From: SZUA-36 sp963727635
GTDB lineage: Bacteria > Pseudomonadota > Gammaproteobacteria > Xanthomonadales > SZUA-36
Length of the DNA: 64,000 nt
Direction: 5' to 3'
Assembly (NCBI GenBank): GCA_963727635.1
Contig: CAVSHP010000016.1
Location: 186,001-250,000 of the forward strand
The notes under the pieces are model-generated. The model searched no databases and was not told the origin of the DNA. It worked only from the letters and a program-made list of their open reading frames with translations. The position numbers were made by a program, and so were the translations under genes. Below, piece after piece: positions 18,392 through 28,089 of this stretch (its first letter is position 1; each line of letters starts with the position of its first letter).

Positions 18392-19882
18392 ATGAGAGCT
18401 CAATTATCAGTTGGTCATAACTCGTGCCCGGCAATCCGGCGTGACGAGTCCAGAATCCAGCAGAAAGATATTCCAAGGCCAAAGAAATTAGCGTTCTTCA
18501 TTTGGCTGTTGTTAACCATGTTAGCGCTTGTATTTGTTCCGCTTCCAGCCGTCAGCCAGACGGGTGGCGGCAGTGGCCACGAGGGTGGCGGCAGCGGCTG
18601 CGGCGATGTGTTTGGAGACATGATACATGTCCTGCGGGATGACGTGACCGGGCAGCCGATCTTCGCGCAACGCTGGATCGAGTTACCCAAGGAAGTACCG
18701 GGTTATGGCTGGGGCTATTGCCCAATCGCGATCGACGAGGATGGTGAACGTCTTCCGTTCCTGCCCTTTTCCTGCGAAATCGATCCAATATATGCCGACC
18801 TGGTCGTCGAAGTCGACTATTTCGGACGTCTTAATGGCGGCCGCACCAAGGAACGTAACCAACGTATGCATTTCGATGAGGTCATCTCGAACATCAAGCA
18901 AGCTGGACAACTCCGCGTGGATCCGACCGGGCGCCTGGAAATGGGTTTTGGCGATCCGCTGTACTGTAACGCGGAAGGAGACCCGGGATATTGCAGCTGG
19001 TCCACGGTCGACTCACCGATGGAGAGCATGGCACTTTACGTCCGCTTGATGAAATACGGACATTTTGCGACAGATCCCATGGAAGTTGATATCTGGGCGA
19101 ATGGCGATCCCGCAGCCGGCACGCAGTATCACCCTGCCCTCAGCGAGGATGACTGGCCCAAGTTCATAGCAGCTGGGTTGAAGCACCTGTTACCGGACGC
19201 CGATGTCCTGGTGTGCTGGGTAAATGGTGACTTCAATCCTGATTGCGCAACGCCAGAAAGGTTAAAAAAGGAAGATTTCAATAGTTCTGCGGTGTATCTC
19301 GGTGCAGCCGCCAACAAGACCGGTAAAATCACGGTGGATCTGGTCCAGTACCTGAACCGGTTCCTCAAGATCACCCGCGATACGGAGGCCACGTTGGCGA
19401 CTACGGACATCCTGCCGGCACTCTACGAGGACTGCTGGCCGGAAGATGTTGCCAATCCCTGGACGGAGGGTGAAGAACCACCCGTCGATTTCGACTTGAC
19501 CATGGACCCGGTATATCTCGACTCCTGCGAGATAATCGAGGCAAATCCAGCCATGCCCGGCTGGGCAATCTATGCTCAGTACACCAACGTCAGAGAGATG
19601 TTCATGGATTTCTCCAAGTCCAGCTATAAACGGTATAACAAGGCAAAAGTCACCGCTGACCTGATACTCGAAGGTTCAAGTGCCGGTATCTGGCAACGCG
19701 CCAACGATCAGGACCCGTTTGCATGGGTAGCCGACTATCCGAACCCGGATAGCCCCGCCAAGGACGCCATCCAGAATTTTGTCGGTGCGGCCAGTGATTC
19801 CCTGCGGGCGATAGAGTATATCCACAACTACGCGATCCCGGAGGATCTGTACTGCAAGTACCGTCCGTCCGATTGTCTATAG
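18392..19882 (+). CDS. Secreted protein of unknown family, paralogue 2
   Basis: A 496-residue paralogue of the protein at 16216-17697, co-linear with it from GDVFGDMIHVLRD to the C-terminal LRAIEYIHNYAIP. It starts at ATG 18392 behind CGAAGGAGAA. The N-region before the hydrophobic signal core is again about 40 residues, with cleavage near AVS-QT, followed by a Gly/Ser-rich linker. The substitutions are mostly conservative and no frameshift has entered either copy, so both seem to be under selection. The function is unknown. The tandem arrangement, shared promoter and export signal suggest a secreted or surface product made in response to a common signal. Confidence 0.8.
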   Translation: MRAQLSVGHNSCPAIRRDESRIQQKDIPRPKKLAFFIWLLLTMLALVFVPLPAVSQTGGGSGHEGGGSGCGDVFGDMIHVLRDDVTGQPIFAQRWIELPKEVPGYGWGYCPIAIDEDGERLPFLPFSCEIDPIYADLVVEVDYFGRLNGGRTKERNQRMHFDEVISNIKQAGQLRVDPTGRLEMGFGDPLYCNAEGDPGYCSWSTVDSPMESMALYVRLMKYGHFATDPMEVDIWANGDPAAGTQYHPALSEDDWPKFIAAGLKHLLPDADVLVCWVNGDFNPDCATPERLKKEDFNSSAVYLGAAANKTGKITVDLVQYLNRFLKITRDTEATLATTDILPALYEDCWPEDVANPWTEGEEPPVDFDLTMDPVYLDSCEIIEANPAMPGWAIYAQYTNVREMFMDFSKSSYKRYNKAKVTADLILEGSSAGIWQRANDQDPFAWVADYPNPDSPAKDAIQNFVGAASDSLRAIEYIHNYAIPEDLYCKYRPSDCL

Positions 19883-19907
19883 CCGTTTGAATCCGTGTGA
19901 ACCCGTG

Positions 19908-19939
19908 GTGTGATCCCTGAATTATTTCAGGGTTCACAC
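19908..19939 (+). terminator. Hairpin after paralogue 2
   Basis: A 13-bp stem with one mismatch (19908-19920 with 19927-19939), 25 bp after the stop codon. There is no clear U-tract. Confidence 0.55.
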
Positions 19940-19975
19940 CTGCACGTAAAACAATGCCTCAATCCTTAGCACCAG

Positions 19976-20003
19976 CTTAAGTCTTGCTTAAGCGCCTATT
20001 AAG
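19976..20003 (+). promoter_or_regulatory. Triple 11-bp direct repeat (site 3)
   Basis: The pattern is CTTAAG-N5-CTTAAG-N5-ATTAAG, the cleanest of the three sites and a perfect PmrA-like double box plus a third half-site. A possible -10 element, TAACAT, begins 11 bp after it, as in the other two. The ATG of the DUF2202 gene is 162 bp further on. Confidence 0.75.
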
Positions 20004-20165
20004 CCGCCAACCGTTAACATTGATTCAGGGAGCAAACCAAGGGGTGCTCCCCGATGTCGGTGATCACTCCGTATTTTTTGGAGAGTTACCAGAAGGTTGA
20101 AACCAGACCATTCGGTCAACAGTGATAGCTGGTGTTGGCCATGGATGTGAAATGGAGACAGGAAA

Positions 20166-20927
20166 ATGTTGAACAAATTGATATTTACTATCCTGACAGC
20201 GGCGCTACTCACGTTCGCCGACGCAACGACCAGCATGGCCGACCTTGGATATGGCTGTGGCATTGGTTACGGCATATGTGACGGTAGCGGAGATGGAGAG
20301 GGTAAAGGTTACGGCCATGGCTATGGAAATGGAAATGGTGTCATGGACGGGAGTTGTATCGCCGATGACGCTGACAGCAACAACGCGGCAAACGTCCTGA
20401 CAACGGAAGAAATGGACTCGCTGCTATTCATGCGCGAGGAAGAGAAACTTGCGCGCGACAGTTACCTGGCGCTGGGCACTTTGTGGGAAATGGCTATATT
20501 CGACAATATTGCAGTTTCCGAACAAAAACATATGGATGCCGTCAAAACCCTGATCGATTGCTACAAGCTGACTGATCCGGTGTTGGACGAACCCGGCGCC
20601 TTTTCAAATCCTGAATTACAGAACCTTTTCTACCTGCTAATGGACCAGGGCGCACAGTCTTCGATGGACGGCCTGTACGTCGGTGCGTTTATTGAAGAAA
20701 CCGAAATAATGAATCTGCAAAGTGCGATTGCGGTGACGGGTCAGACAGATATCGTCAGCACTTACGAAAGCCTGATGTGCGGCTCTCGTAACCATTTACG
20801 TGTTTTCATTAGACAGATCGAGATAAACGGCGGCGCCTACACCCCCGTTGTATTGGGAGAGGAGGAATTCTGGGCGATCGCGTACTCGGATATGGAGCGG
20901 AATTGCGGGAAAAATAAACAAGGGTAA
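20166..20927 (+). CDS. Exported DUF2202 ferritin-like protein
   Basis: A 253-residue protein with a signal peptide (cleavage near SMA-DL), a Gly/Tyr/Asp-rich linker (about residues 26-62), then a DUF2202 four-helix domain. Candidate di-iron ligands of the ferritin-like fold are visible: Glu in MREEEKLARD, Glu and His in SEQKHMDAV, Glu in EETEI and His in SRNHLRVF. DUF2202 proteins are thought to bind metal, but their reaction is not established. The upstream repeat element is shared with the two secreted paralogues. Confidence 0.8.
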   Translation: MLNKLIFTILTAALLTFADATTSMADLGYGCGIGYGICDGSGDGEGKGYGHGYGNGNGVMDGSCIADDADSNNAANVLTTEEMDSLLFMREEEKLARDSYLALGTLWEMAIFDNIAVSEQKHMDAVKTLIDCYKLTDPVLDEPGAFSNPELQNLFYLLMDQGAQSSMDGLYVGAFIEETEIMNLQSAIAVTGQTDIVSTYESLMCGSRNHLRVFIRQIEINGGAYTPVVLGEEEFWAIAYSDMERNCGKNKQG

Positions 20928-20953
20928 GGATAAAGCTCCAATAAAAGGTAACA

Positions 20954-20992
20954 GGGCCGGCTGTAATTTAACCATTACAGCCGGTCCTTTTT
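20954..20992 (+). terminator. Rho-independent terminator
   Basis: A 14-bp stem (20954-20967 with 20974-20987, one G-T pair) is followed directly by TTTTT. It closes the DUF2202 transcript. Confidence 0.85.
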
Positions 20993-21148
20993 ATATTACG
21001 GATTATATTACGCACTGACGAATGCGGCAGGGCGATAGCGGTGAGCAAGAGCAACACCTTTTCGTTCTGAACCCGGATATCGGTGGTTTACCTGGCGGCC
21101 TGGTTCGAATTTTCAAACCAGACTGCTAAATGGTTGGGCTCCCGTCCG

Positions 21149-22852
21149 CTACTTGCCGCCTGTCCGGCCCGGCCCGTAGACGGCGCGGCCCGGCTTGGCG
21201 CCTGTGTGTTCGCCGTCCTTCAGCACCTGTTGGCCGTTGACGAACACGTGCAGCATGCCGGTCGCGTACTGGTGCGGTTTGACGAAGGTCGCGTGGTCCT
21301 GGATCTTGGCCGGATCAAACACGACCACGTCGGCGTAGAAACCGGTTTTCAGCTGTCCACGGTGGTCAACTTTCAAGGTCAATGTCGGCAACGTCGCCAG
21401 CTTGCGGATCGCCTGCTCCAGCGTCAGCACCTTTTCATCGCGGACATATTTCGCCAGCACACGGGCAAAACTGCCGTAGGCGCGCGGGTGTGCGCTGCTC
21501 TTCAGGAAAACCCCCTCCGGCGCCATCGAGGCCTCGTCCGAATTGAAGCTGACCCATGGCAGGGCGACCGCCTTCCTGACCACATCCTCGGACTGTGTGA
21601 AATAGACGGTGCCGACGCGGCTGTCGTCTTCGATGATCAGGTCCATGGCGGTGTAGCGCGGATCGGTGCCGCGCATTGCGGCGACTTCGGCCAGGGTTTT
21701 GCCCGTCAGTGGTTTCAACGCGTCTGACTTGAAGCCCACCAGCAGGATGTTATCCGGGGTGCCCGCACCGATGTACAGATTTTCCCATTCGGTCGAGTTC
21801 TCCAGCATTTCAGCCGCGATCTTGTCACGCGTGGCGGGGTCTTTCATGCGTTCAACGGATGCTTCGAAACCACCTTCCTGGACCCATGGCGGTATTGATG
21901 CATTGAGACCGGTGGCGCCCGCCGGATAGGTGTAGATATCCGCGGTGATCTGCAGACCCTCGGCCCTGCGCTTTCTCGACCATCGCCACCGCCTGGTCGA
22001 ACAAGTGCCAGTTGGGCTGACCGGATGACTTGAAATGGTAGATCTCGGCGCGGATTTTGGCTTCGCGGGCGATCGTGATCAACTCTTCGAGGGCTTCCAG
22101 CATGCTGGCGCCCTCGTCCCGCATATGCGAGATGTACATGCCGTCGTATTCGGCGGCCACTTTCGAAAGCTCGATCAGTTCATCGGTCTTGGCAAAACTT
22201 CCCGGCGGGTAGATCAGCGAAGAAGCAACGCCCGAGGGCGCCTTCTTCCATCGCCTGGCGCACCAGGGCGCGCATTTGCTCCAGCTCTTCCGCGCGTCGG
22301 ATCGCGGTCTTCATGGCCGATGACATAGGTGCGCGGCGTGGCGGCGCCGATAAACGAGGCGACGTTGGGCGAGATGCCGTGTTGTTCCAGAAACGCAGGT
22401 ACTCCGCCAGCGTTGTCCATTCGACGCGTAATGAATGTCGCCCTGCGAGTCGACCATTTCCTCCTTCATCCTGTCGTTCAGCGGGCCCATGGAATCCCCT
22501 TCGCCCATGATTTCAAGGGTAACGCCCTGGCGGATATCGCTTTGCGAATTGCCGTCTTCGATCAATGACTCGTTGGACCAGCACATCATGTTGACAAAGC
22601 CCGGCGCGACCGCCAGACCCTTGAACGTCCAGATTTCGAGCGGTGCGCTGGCCTCGCCGATGTCACCGATCGCGGCGATGCAGGTCGCCATTGAATGGCG
22701 AGATCACCCGTATACGGCGTGTCACCGCTGCCGTCGTAAATCGTGCCGCCGCGCAGGATCACGTCGTATGACGCCGGCGCTGCAAAGGCTGACAGACAGC
22801 AGCAAAAAGTGAAGGCCAAGGTCAAAAGGCTGATGCGGTTTACGGCTTGCAT
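21149..22852 (-). CDS. N-acyl-D-amino-acid deacylase family amidohydrolase, several frameshifts
   Basis: Amidohydrolase-superfamily enzyme of the D-aminoacylase type, exported (signal peptide starting MQAVNRISLLTLAF at 22852). Family signatures are spread over several frames: DVILRGGTIYDGSGD, VAPGFVNMM, then YISHMRDEG and the C-terminal LTLEQAIRKLATLPTLTL with ADVVVFDPAKIQD. At least four indels are needed (near 22,690, 22,440, 22,230-22,310 and 21,960) to recover a protein of about 565 residues. That density is high, so either this gene is decaying or the sequence quality is locally poor. The substrate is likely an acylated D-amino acid or a dipeptide-like amide. Confidence 0.8.
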
Positions 22853-22922
22853 AAATTCTCCTTTGAGAACACGGTCAAATGAAGGAAACGGATAGCTGCA
22901 GTATATACGGATCGAATGCAAT

Positions 22923-23792
22923 TTAGGGCGTGCCCGCCTGCTGAACAGTGAGCGGTGGCGCTGACTTTATCTCCAGCGCACTGGTCACATCGGTGCTGAA
23001 TGTCATACCCGCATCACGCAGAACACGCCAGCATTGGATCATGACATCATTGGTGAGACTCACCAGGTCACGGCGGCTGGTGTTGATGTCTACCCAAAAG
23101 AACAGTTCATAAACGATCCAGCTGTCGGCAAACTCCTTGATAAGGACAAACGCCTGCGGCTCCTGCAGCACATCCTCCACAGCACGAATCGTGTTTTGCA
23201 GAAGTGATACGACTGCTTCGGGTTCGTCGTGGTAGGCAACACCGATAGAAAACTTCGGTCGGCGAAGGCCATCGCGGGTGTAATTGTAAAGCGCCTCCCT
23301 GAAGATCTGTGCGCTGGGCACGAACACGTCACAGGCGTCAAACGTACGTATGTGAACAGAGCGGATGTCAATGGCGCGTACGGTGCCCGTCAGGTCTCCC
23401 GACTTGATCAGGTCGCCAACTTCAAAGGGTCGGCTGAAGTTAAGGAAAATGCCGGCCAGCAGATTCTCACCGATTTCGCGAAAGGCAAAACCCAGAACAA
23501 TGGCAACCACGCCGCCGGTGGCCAGCATACTCGCAGCCAGGCCTTTGAACCCCAGGACACTGAGCGCAAACATCACACCCAGTAGCCGGATAGTCCACAT
23601 TACCAGGCGCTGGACATATCGTTCCTGGGCCTGTAAACGTTGGCTGCGGTGCATGATGCGGCCAACCAGCTTGCTTAATAATCGGGCAAGCAGGAAAAAG
23701 ATGAGCAGCACGATCATGGTGTACATCAGCCGCGGCGAAAAGCTGAGAAAGGTCTGCCAGTCGGCGTGTAAACTTTCAGTGATGAATTCCAT
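22923..23792 (-). CDS. MscS-family mechanosensitive channel
   Basis: A 289-residue small-conductance mechanosensitive channel homologue. It has three N-terminal membrane helices, the last being the pore-lining Gly/Ala-rich stretch (GLAASMLATGGVVAIVLGFA), then the beta domain (PFEVGDLIKSGDLTGTVRAI) and the cytoplasmic alpha/beta domain. Such channels release solutes on hypo-osmotic shock. No frameshift is seen. It stands alone between the amidohydrolase and an unrelated exported protein. Confidence 0.9.
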   Translation of the reverse strand: MEFITESLHADWQTFLSFSPRLMYTMIVLLIFFLLARLLSKLVGRIMHRSQRLQAQERYVQRLVMWTIRLLGVMFALSVLGFKGLAASMLATGGVVAIVLGFAFREIGENLLAGIFLNFSRPFEVGDLIKSGDLTGTVRAIDIRSVHIRTFDACDVFVPSAQIFREALYNYTRDGLRRPKFSIGVAYHDEPEAVVSLLQNTIRAVEDVLQEPQAFVLIKEFADSWIVYELFFWVDINTSRRDLVSLTNDVMIQCWRVLRDAGMTFSTDVTSALEIKSAPPLTVQQAGTP

Positions 23793-24000
23793 ATTTACTC
23801 TTGAGTCTGTTCGTCCAGCTTAAAATGTTAGCAAATAATGCTTATCCCATTTGTACTCTTAAGCTGTCGGCCAAAAGTGGAATGGCAACGATGTGCTTTA
23901 ACGCAATTCATCGAGGTAGAAAAATGGCCACCCGGAGTTGACCTTTTGTAGTTCGGCGCACGTTGTGCCGTAAAGCACAGGCCCCATGCAATACCAGGTG

Positions 24001-24557
24001 TCAGGTACCATCACCGGGAAGCAATGTCCGTTCGGTTAAGTCCGCGGCAGATTTTTCTTGCCACTTAGGCCAATACTTTGCGTGTTTCTCGTCGACACTA
24101 TCCTTGTGAACTTCATACCAGGCTCTCGCTTCGTCATCCGTCGTGACCAGCGTGGTTTTACCCGTCCATTTTTCGAACTTTTTTGAATCCGTACTGAAAT
24201 CGGTAGACCCGCCTTTGCGGATTGGGATCAGTGAAAACCTGGCCTTCCATGCCCCCGTGCGCGGTGTCACCATGGCGTAGTAGTTTTACCGGCCGCCAGA
24301 TCCGCTTCCATGAAGTCGGCCGCCTCTGAGACCACCATAAAAGTGTGTTTCCCGGCGGTGGTTGGATAATTGATCTTCGTTTTGTTTTTCATGATACCGA
24401 TGAAAATGGTTTTATCGTCGGTGATCTCGTAGACCGTTGCCTTTATCGCTGCGCCAACGGCTGAATACCGCATGAAAACAACCGTTGTATCGTCTTCTGC
24501 TGCGTAGGATGTCGGGCACAATACCAACAGTGCCATTACAAGTACCAGGTTTCTCAT
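24001..24557 (-). CDS. Small exported protein, DUF2846-like, one frameshift
   Basis: About 185 residues when two frames are joined near 24,270. It starts at ATG 24557 with a signal peptide (MRNLVLVMALLVLCPTSYA). The body reads VVFMRYSAVGAAIKATVYEI, then GKHTFMVVSEAADFMEADL and, after the break, YYAMVTPRTGAWKARFSLIP. This pattern of short beta strands with GxHxF recalls DUF2846 lipoproteins. The match is by eye and not strong. The function is unknown. Confidence 0.6.
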
Positions 24558-24700
24558 GTTTGTCCCCGACTTAAATATGAGTTTTGAATTGATTCGGTTG
24601 ATTGTACTGGTCGAATTCTTAATTAGCGAATACATACAGCGGTTCGAATTAAAATGCTTCAATCCAAACCCGGGCCCATAAATTGCTTTAGAGACAAACA

Positions 24701-26179
24701 TCATTGCAGACTGAAAACAGGTCCCAATGACACCCCATGCAGCTCTTTATTTCGATCACCTTGCCGGTGTTCCGACAGGGAAAAATATATCTGTGAATTT
24801 TCACGGATGTCTACCAGCCTTTTACTGGTGGAGATAGTTGCCCCTGCAAAATCCAGGTAACTGCTGCCGACCTCCAGCCCGACCCTGGCATCGACTTGCA
24901 ATAATGTGGCGGTAACCACGGAGTCAATAGCCAACAATGCGGTTGTCCGCCGAACTCAACTGTACATTTTCCAGGTTTGCATCAGAGCTGACTAAAACAA
25001 TGGATTCCGCAACCACGTCCCTCAGTACGATTCCGTGACAGTTTTTGAATTGAAGTAGATTTAAAATGACCTTTGAAGACTAGATTCTCCTGGCCGTCGC
25101 AACGCACCGTTTCTTTTATCTGCATCTCGTTTCCGACCGCCAACAGACGTTTCTGAGCCTGTTTGGCCTCGTGGCTCATTTCCAGGGAATAATTCAGATA
25201 CCTGCATGAAACTTCAAAATTATCGGTCATGGGAACGTGCCCGGCCTCGTAGATCTGATGAAGTTCCGCATTGGGTAAAAGATCTGCCAACAGAATTCCG
25301 GTTCGGATCGGAGCAACGGTATCCTGATCACCCCAGATAATATGCGTTGGAATCGCAACCTCACGGGCTGCCCGGGAGAAATCTTCATAGACCAGGCCCA
25401 GTGCTGCATTCAAGGTCGCATGGTCCTTGTACAGGTATTTCTTTGCCAGGCCATTCGACATCATCAACTGCGGTATATCGGGAAGTCGGTCCATGGTCAC
25501 CAGCAGTGAGCGTGTCAGCTTATCTGTTGTTCCCGCCAGTTTCTTAACGAACCCTCTTAGTCCCGGGATTCTTTTTTGATACGGTTCCAACCACTCATAA
25601 GTCGTCGGGAGCTTCGCCATGTGCTTGATAAAGACAGTACGCTGCAAAATACCCGCGGCGTCCACCATGACCATCCGTGAAACCTGTTCAGGATAGTCAT
25701 AGGCATAGCGCAGACTGACTGCAGCCGCCCATCGAGTGACCTATGACAATCACATTGCCATGTGCAAACCGGCCAACCACCCAACTTACAAGCTCGGCGT
25801 ACTTTTGCGGGGCGTACTGGATTTGCTGTTTGTCGGAACCACCAAAACCGGGTAAATCTATGGCAATGACGTGATAATTGGGGGTCAGCGCGGGAAAAAC
25901 CTGCAACCAGTCGAGCAGGCCATAGTAACCCAGGCCATGTACGAGAATGATTGTCTGCTGGTTCGTCCGGCCAGACTCGACAAGGTGTAATTTGCCATTG
26001 AATACTGGCTCATCAACCCACCTCTCCTGTTCCGGAGAAGGCCAATGGATCTGCGCTTGCTCTACCTGTTTCATTGATTCTGTGGTTGAGCCTTCCCCGG
26101 CCACGGAGGCTTCACTGTTGCCTGCGCAAACGCTCAAAAGGCCACACAGGAGCGTCAACAAAATATTTTGGCATTTCAT
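24701..26179 (-). CDS. Exported alpha/beta hydrolase with C-terminal extension, frameshifted
   Basis: Alpha/beta hydrolase with a signal peptide (MKCQNILLTLLCGLLSVCAG) and catalytic features: oxyanion HGLGYYG, nucleophile elbow GHSMGG, Asp in WGDQD and His in GHVPM. A frameshift near 25,690 follows the nucleophile. After the hydrolase domain the protein continues with about 130 more residues if two further frame changes near 25,035 and 24,935 are allowed. These residues read in short alternating hydrophobic strands (GIVLRDVVAESIVLVSSDA, then GLEVGSSYLDFAGATI) and look like a beta-helix or stacked-strand module. The hydrolase part is firm; the extension being one gene with it is inference. Confidence 0.7.
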
Positions 26180-26416
26180 AAACTGTTCTGCCGAAACAAA
26201 GGTAGTGGCCCACCATTCACCCCAGAATTCTCGTATGGCAAAAATTCAAATTGATGCGCCCATGCAGTTTAGCACCGTTACAGCACTCTCCTTGCCGTCA
26301 TTTCCAGGCAGGCCATTTGCCGGAAATTACTTCAGCCTGGCGGGCATATTGCCCTCATCAGAAAAACCCGGACCGGTAATCCGTCCCGGCGCAAGGCAAA
26401 CGCTGCCAGTTAGTCT

Positions 26417-27151
26417 TCAACACAAACCGCCGTTGACCGACAGGACCTGCCGGGTGATGTATGCGGCTTCGGGGGAACACAAAAAAGACACGCTGGCCGC
26501 AATTTCTTCAGGCTTGCCGATCCGGCCGACAGGAATTGACCCGATAATATTTTCCAGCGGCAGGTCTTCCGTCATTTCCGATTCTATCAGTCCGGGCGCA
26601 ACACAATTGACGGTGATTTTTCGCTTGGCAAGATCCAGCGCCAGGGCCTTGCTGGCGCCGATGATACCGGCCTTGGAAGCGCTGTAGTTGACCTGGCCGT
26701 GGTTTCCCATCAAACCGGATACAGAGGAAATTGTCACGATTCTTCCCGGTTTTCTGCGCCTGACCATTGGCATTACGATGGGATGGAGCACGTTGTAAAA
26801 ACCATTGAGATTTACATCGATGACCCGTTTCCAGTCGTCACTGCTCAAAGCCGGGAAAACCCCGTCCCTGGTGATGCCGGCGTTACAAATAACACCGTAG
26901 TAGGCGCCGTGCATTTCCATATCCGCCTCTATGACCTCGCGGGTTTGCTGTTCCTCGGACATGTCGAATTTCAATAGCCTGGAATTGGAAGAGGTCTCGC
27001 TTACCAGCTTCATCGTAAGTTCCGCCCCTTCATGGTTGCTGGAATAATGCACCGCCACGTCATAACCATCCCTGGCCAGGCGGACGGCAATTGCACGGCC
27101 GATTCCGGAACTCGCCCCGGTTACCAAAATACTCGACTTCGCATCATTCAT
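26417..27151 (-). CDS. 3-oxoacyl-ACP reductase (FabG-like) of the aryl polyene cluster
   Basis: Short-chain dehydrogenase/reductase of 244 residues. It has the TGASSGIG cofactor loop, NAG, the Ser in ISSVSG and the YSASKAG catalytic motif. In aryl polyene pathways a dedicated ketoreductase reduces the beta-keto group after each extension round. The start ATG at 27151 overlaps the stop of the upstream dehydratase by 8 bp. It is the last gene of the leftward operon that begins at 31833. Confidence 0.9.
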   Translation of the reverse strand: MNDAKSSILVTGASSGIGRAIAVRLARDGYDVAVHYSSNHEGAELTMKLVSETSSNSRLLKFDMSEEQQTREVIEADMEMHGAYYGVICNAGITRDGVFPALSSDDWKRVIDVNLNGFYNVLHPIVMPMVRRRKPGRIVTISSVSGLMGNHGQVNYSASKAGIIGASKALALDLAKRKITVNCVAPGLIESEMTEDLPLENIIGSIPVGRIGKPEEIAASVSFLCSPEAAYITRQVLSVNGGLC

Positions 27152-27623
27152 TGAACGTGTCTCCGCGTGATAGTTGCAAAATTGAAATCCTCGCTTCGGC
27201 GATGACCAGGGTGCCCGACAAAATTCCGCAGTCGAACGAACACATACCATCCGGGTTACTGATCAATACCCTGCATTGCGCCCGGTAGCTGTTGCCGAGA
27301 AGGAAATATGGCTGTTCGCAACGGTAGTGGCGTGTACCCAGAAGAAACCCCTGCGGCGGCGGCAAACCTAGTACGTGTTCACATGCCCCTCCATGAACCG
27401 CGACACACTGCGCCATGTATTCAATTCCAAGATAGGAAGGCACACCTGCACCCGGCACCAGGAATTCGTCGTCTTCGCGAACCTGCCATTCACAAACCGC
27501 AGATTCCGGTTTCAGGCTGACGATACGATCCAGCAGGAGCATGGGAGGGCGGTGCAGAACAAATGTCGACGGCGGCAAACCCGTCAATCGATCCAGAGCG
27601 TCTGTCATGCCTGGCTCGGTCAT
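27144..27623 (-). CDS. ApeP-like 3-hydroxyacyl-ACP dehydratase
   Basis: A 159-residue hotdog-fold dehydratase with the characteristic N-terminal HRPPMLLLDRI and the MAQCVAVHGG central helix, matching the ApeP type of aryl polyene clusters. It would remove water from beta-hydroxy intermediates to create the conjugated double bonds, possibly together with the second hotdog protein at 29783-30397. It starts directly after the thioesterase stop codon. Confidence 0.82.
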   Translation of the reverse strand: MTEPGMTDALDRLTGLPPSTFVLHRPPMLLLDRIVSLKPESAVCEWQVREDDEFLVPGAGVPSYLGIEYMAQCVAVHGGACEHVLGLPPPQGFLLGTRHYRCEQPYFLLGNSYRAQCRVLISNPDGMCSFDCGILSGTLVIAEARISILQLSRGDTFNE

Positions 27624-28076
27624 CTAGCAGGTCCGTTTGGCCAGGGCTTGCAGGCAATTTTCCACGCGATCAATGAGCAATTGCGGCGAACCGATCTGGA
27701 GCTTCTTTGTTTTGGCATCGATCGGCGCCTGCACGGTTGTTCCCCTGGTGTACACGACGCCATTTACGTCCGTGACGGTGTATTCAATGAACAGCCTGAG
27801 TTGCCACTCCATTAAACGGGCGGAAACCACGACTTCCTGGTCCAGGATCAAGGGGTTCAGATAGCGGACCGAGGTGTCAATTACCGGCCACAGGACACCG
27901 GTTTCTATCATTTGTTGATAGTTGTAGCCGATACCGTCGAGCAGGACACAGCGGGCCAGTTCGAAATACTTGAGATAATGCCCATGCCAGACAATTCCCG
28001 CCATATCGATATCAAAAAACGGAATCCGCATTTTCTTAACTGCGACCAGCTTGTTGTTGGCGTCTATTTCAATCAC
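27624..28076 (-). CDS. 4HBT-type acyl thioesterase
   Basis: A 150-residue hotdog thioesterase with the 4-hydroxybenzoyl-CoA thioesterase signature DIDMAGIVWHGHYLKYFELAR. Aryl polyene clusters usually carry one such enzyme, thought to edit or release the chain. The frame is open further upstream, but that region overlaps the preceding acyltransferase. A GTG at 28076, 14 bp past that stop codon, gives the usual family length, so I use it as start. The start remains uncertain. Confidence 0.8.
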   Translation of the reverse strand: MIEIDANNKLVAVKKMRIPFFDIDMAGIVWHGHYLKYFELARCVLLDGIGYNYQQMIETGVLWPVIDTSVRYLNPLILDQEVVVSARLMEWQLRLFIEYTVTDVNGVVYTRGTTVQAPIDAKTKKLQIGSPQLLIDRVENCLQALAKRTC

Positions 28077-28089
28077 GTGCTTGCTATGT

